Shown: one piece after another, positions 61,856-64,000 of the stretch
Numbering within the stretch: position 1 is the stretch's first letter
How the letters are laid out: every line of letters begins with the position of its first letter
Assembly (NCBI GenBank): GCA_963732865.1
Contig: CAVTBC010000001.1
Location: forward strand, 434,001-498,000
Direction of reading: 5' to 3'
DNA: 64,000 nucleotides
From: JADLGL01 sp963732865
GTDB lineage: Bacteria > Pseudomonadota > Alphaproteobacteria > Rhizobiales > Kaistiaceae
Notes under the pieces: model-generated
Database searches by the model: none
What the model was told of the DNA's origin: nothing
Seen by the model: the letters and a program-made list of their open reading frames with translations, nothing else
Made by a program: the position numbers and the translations under genes

Positions 61856-61880
61856 CCACGCGGCGGCGTCACGCCGATGG

Positions 61881-61956
61881 TCCCCGGTAGCTCAGTTGGT
61901 AGAGCAAGCGGCTGTTAACCGCTGGGTCGCTGGTTCGAGTCCGGCCCGGGGAGCCA
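61881..61956 (+). tRNA. tRNA-Asn (GTT)
   Basis: A 76-nt cloverleaf with encoded CCA. Acceptor TCCCCGG (61881-61887) pairs with CCGGGGA (61946-61952), with G as discriminator. The anticodon loop CTGTTAA carries GTT at 61914-61916. D-arm AGCTCAGTTGGTAGAGC and T-arm GGTTCGAGTCC are standard. Confidence 0.97.
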
Positions 61957-62165
61957 CCTTCCATCAGGAAGGCGCAGAAACCAAAGCGCTACAAGCTCTC
62001 GCCCGCACGCCAAATTACGCCCCGGGACCAATGGCTCGCCGTGAGAGGGCGGGAAGGGCTGATCTTCGTCGAGCCGCCGCCGCTCCAGACCAAGACAATT
62101 GCCACGACGCACCAAGCCCAACACCCCGCGATCACGTCGCTGGCCGGCCCGCGGCAGCGCCCCGT

Positions 62166-62333
62166 TTACGGACGCCTGAGCACCGAGAAGTAGAAAGCCA
62201 CGAAGACCAGAACAATTCCAACGTTGGCTGCAAGCCGTTCCCAGAACTGGTGCCTGAAGAACGCGAAATCAACTCCGACTATGACGGCGACCATCGCAAC
62301 GAGAAAAAGCGCGACTGTCATCTGTCTACTCAT
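62166..62333 (-). CDS. Small two-span membrane protein
   Basis: 55 residues, ATG at 62333. Two hydrophobic segments (VALFLVAMVAVIVGVDFAFF and VGIVLVFVAFYFSVL) are joined by RHQFWERLAAN, with a basic end (LRRP). I recognise it as similar to small conserved membrane proteins of alphaproteobacteria, function unknown. No ribosome site stands out. An overlapping upstream frame (62330-62527) could couple to it. Confidence 0.7.
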   Translation of the reverse strand: MSRQMTVALFLVAMVAVIVGVDFAFFRHQFWERLAANVGIVLVFVAFYFSVLRRP

Positions 62334-62602
62334 TGCAGGCTCCAGTTGACCGTTCGCAGAATCGGCGCGCCATCACCGGTCCCAGAAAGAGTGACGCTCT
62401 TAAAGGTAGTGCATTGGTGGCCTCCGGTAAGGGAGCCATGGCATGGCGTCGGTTTCGTCCCAGAGCTGCCGAGCGCTCCAGAACGCACCCTCTTCGTTTG
62501 AGACAGAGTGCTTTTTATGGCGCACACCTAGCGCTGCCAAAACGTTCCCGGCTTGTTCACAGACAGCTCGTCGGACCTTCCTCGAACCCAGGAAACCCGA
62601 CG

Positions 62603-62828
62603 ATGACGAAGAATCCTGCGGCAGCCGTGCTGCTGCTTGCCGTGATCATGGCGGCAACGCCCTCGGTTGCCTTCGACGCGGCGCGTGTCCAAATGTCACG
62701 ACAAACGTCTGCGTGAGTTGCGACCTGACCGGCGCGGACCTGACAACTGCGGACCTGTCGGTTGCGGCGGGGCGATCTTCTGCAACACCACGTGGACAGA
62801 CGGCACCATCAGAAACAACGACTGCTAG
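62603..62828 (+). pseudogene. Secreted pentapeptide-repeat protein, decayed by two frameshifts
   Basis: The ATG at 62603 opens a signal peptide (AAAVLLLAVIMAATPSVAF) and then runs to an early stop. In a second frame the text continues CPNVTTNVCVSCDLTGADLTTADL, with pentapeptide-type ADLTT repeats. In a third frame it ends CGGAIFCNTTWTDGTIRNNDC and a stop at 62826. Read together they match a known style of short secreted pentapeptide protein ending in IRNxDC. Each step is a one-base shift in the same sense, so at least two deletions (or errors) are needed. Confidence 0.7.
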
Positions 62829-62890
62829 CGCACCATCAGCCTGATGCTTCCGGCGCCTGCTCCGAAACCGCGATCGACCGCGCGCCCGCC

Positions 62891-63463
62891 CTAGTCGGAT
62901 TTGCTGCCGGATCCGCTGCCTGAGCCGCTGGCGGAGGCAGACGCGTGGCTATCTTCCTTCGACGCCTCGCCCGATCCGGTTGCCGAGCTGTCCGTTGCAG
63001 CGCTGTCGGATGCGGCCGAACCGCTTCCCGATCCGCTCGCGGAGGTACTATCGGCCGGCGGCGTTTCGCCGACTGATCCGCTCTTGGAGGCGCTGCCCGA
63101 CCCGCTTGCCGACGAGCCACCCACATCAGCCGCAACTGCGGCAGGGCCATCACTGGAGCCGCTGGCCGAAGCGGGACCGCCGGGGCCGCTCGCGGGATCC
63201 GGCGCGGACGCGACAGTTTCCACGGCAATGAGCTCGCCGGTGACGGCGTCGACAGTGAACTCAAACGCGGCACCGTTCATCACTGCGTGCACCTCGAATA
63301 TCGCGCCATTGCCGGATATGGCGATCTCGGTCACGGTGTAACCAAGGTCGGTATAGTGTTGAGAGACCTCGTCGGCGGTGACGGCCAAGGCCGTGGTCGA
63401 AAGCGATGCCGCGCCCAGCACCAAACCCGCCGAAACCACGCTGATCCTAGCAAACCTACGCAT
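62891..63463 (-). CDS. Secreted PepSY-like protein with a long Ser/Gly/Ala tail
   Basis: 190 residues, GGAGG upstream. A signal peptide (cleavage near TTALA, residue 27) precedes a small PepSY-like domain (about 30-80: SQHYTDLGYTVTEIAISGNGAIFEVHAVMNG and VDAVTGELIAVE). The rest, more than 100 residues, is Ser, Gly, Ala, Asp and Pro, ending in SGSGSGSKSD. The tail is probably disordered and may be a surface or glycosylated spacer. A strong inverted repeat lies just upstream (63492-63524). Confidence 0.72.
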   Translation of the reverse strand: MRRFARISVVSAGLVLGAASLSTTALAVTADEVSQHYTDLGYTVTEIAISGNGAIFEVHAVMNGAAFEFTVDAVTGELIAVETVASAPDPASGPGGPASASGSSDGPAAVAADVGGSSASGSGSASKSGSVGETPPADSTSASGSGSGSAASDSAATDSSATGSGEASKEDSHASASASGSGSGSGSKSD

Positions 63464-63491
63464 AATGCTTCCTCCATCCGCCCGGCGCTGT

Positions 63492-63524
63492 TGGGGCGCC
63501 CCTTCTAGAGAGTCCGGCGCCCCA
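63492..63524. repeat. Perfect 9-bp inverted repeat
   Basis: TGGGGCGCC (63492-63500), 15-nt spacer, GGCGCCCCA (63516-63524). It lies about 30 bp ahead of the PepSY-like gene start, so it is either an operator or a leader hairpin of that gene. No T-run follows on either side, so a terminator is less likely. Confidence 0.65.
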
Positions 63525-63726
63525 CATGTCGGTTGGGCACCTTAGGACCACGCCGTGCGGAAGGTCTTAAGCCCATGCGAAAAAGTCTAAATTCGTTGGA
63601 CAGAAAGACGGCTGCGGCCGACGGCCGCCATTTCATGCTGGGAGGTAACCTTAACTTATCAGGTTTTACCGATCGGTGGACTAAAATAGTAGATGTCGAC
63701 GCGCATCGTCTGGAACGAAGTAGACA

Positions 63727-64000
63727 ATGGCATCTTCGATGGCATCTTCTTCGGCAAGGCCGCGCACTACTCGGTATCGCGTCGTTGCGAGCGGGATGTT
63801 CGTTGCCTTCCTTTTGATGCCCTTCCTAGCCGGCTGTGCGACAAGCGAAGTTGAGGCCGGACCATCCCTGGTCCCGAGTGTCGTACCCATTGTCGAATAT
63901 TACCACGGCATGGTTCGCCGGGTTCCTTCGGCGACCGGGTGCGTGGCCCTCACCTTCGACGACGGCCCCAACGCGATCTGGACGCCTCAGTTGCTCGCCA
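63727..64000 (+). CDS. Polysaccharide deacetylase lipoprotein (3' end outside window)
   Basis: The ATG at 63727 (or 63739) opens 91 codons to the window end. A lipoprotein-like signal is followed by LMPFLAGCATSEV, and then the NodB signature start VALTFDDGPNAIWTPQLLA, where the Asp pair binds metal and acts in catalysis. The family deacetylates peptidoglycan, chitin-like or exopolysaccharide sugars. The His pair expected later is beyond the edge. Confidence 0.82.
   Translation, partial: MASSMASSSARPRTTRYRVVASGMFVAFLLMPFLAGCATSEVEAGPSLVPSVVPIVEYYHGMVRRVPSATGCVALTFDDGPNAIWTPQLLA

Overview
The window is about 64 kb of high-GC DNA, densely coded, with overlapping operons and almost no mobile DNA. 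Gene content and order point to an alphaproteobacterium of the order Hyphomicrobiales (Rhizobiales). The evidence is the block dgt-argS-SPOR-scpA-scpB-tatABC-serS-surE-pcm-nlpD-DUF815, gatCAB with a GNAT gene inside, popZ next to valS, a DinB with an N-terminal zinc ribbon, clpS-clpA, and CsbD and DUF3309 stress proteins. I cannot name the genus. No transposase, integrase, rRNA operon or CRISPR array was seen.

Layout. 1-14.3 kb (mostly minus strand) is the conserved housekeeping block. It departs from the usual order in three ways: nagZ is missing between the SPOR gene and scpA, an orphan ABC ATPase sits between scpB and tatA, and dgt is broken by a frameshift. 14.4-20.4 kb carries erpA, a VOC protein, an alpha/beta hydrolase, OsmC, an SMR efflux pump, xthA, a Sel1-repeat protein and ilvD. 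20.6-25 kb is the gatC-GNAT-gatA-chorismate mutase fusion-gatB operon. 25-28.1 kb holds dinB, a RidA protein and a FemAB-like acyltransferase. 28.1-33.3 kb holds an ABC-2 exporter and clpS-clpA. 33.8-39 kb holds a DD-carboxypeptidase with a SPOR tail, a DnaJ-like membrane protein, a VWA protein, panC and nnr. 39.1-41 kb is glnB-glnA behind a likely sigma-54 promoter. 41-46.6 kb holds valS, two tandem CxxCxxCC proteins, popZ and a Pcm-like methyltransferase.

46.7-57.1 kb, downstream of tRNA-Cys, looks accessory: a GT32-like glycosyltransferase, an L,D-transpeptidase, an autotransporter whose passenger is a DUF3494 ice-binding domain, two Crp/Fnr paralogues, a REC-PAS-GGDEF-EAL enzyme translationally coupled to a degenerate-GGDEF/PilZ protein, and three small stress or membrane proteins. 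The most interesting reading is a surface-adhesion module whose display may be tied to cyclic-di-GMP and Crp/Fnr control. That link is inference from proximity only.

57.5-64 kb holds a small conserved hypothetical, a thioredoxin-like protein, a BtuC/D/F-type uptake transporter with a structured intergenic region resembling part of a cobalamin riboswitch, tRNA-Asn, small membrane proteins, a decayed pentapeptide-repeat gene, a Ser/Gly-tailed secreted protein, and the start of a polysaccharide deacetylase lipoprotein cut by the window end.
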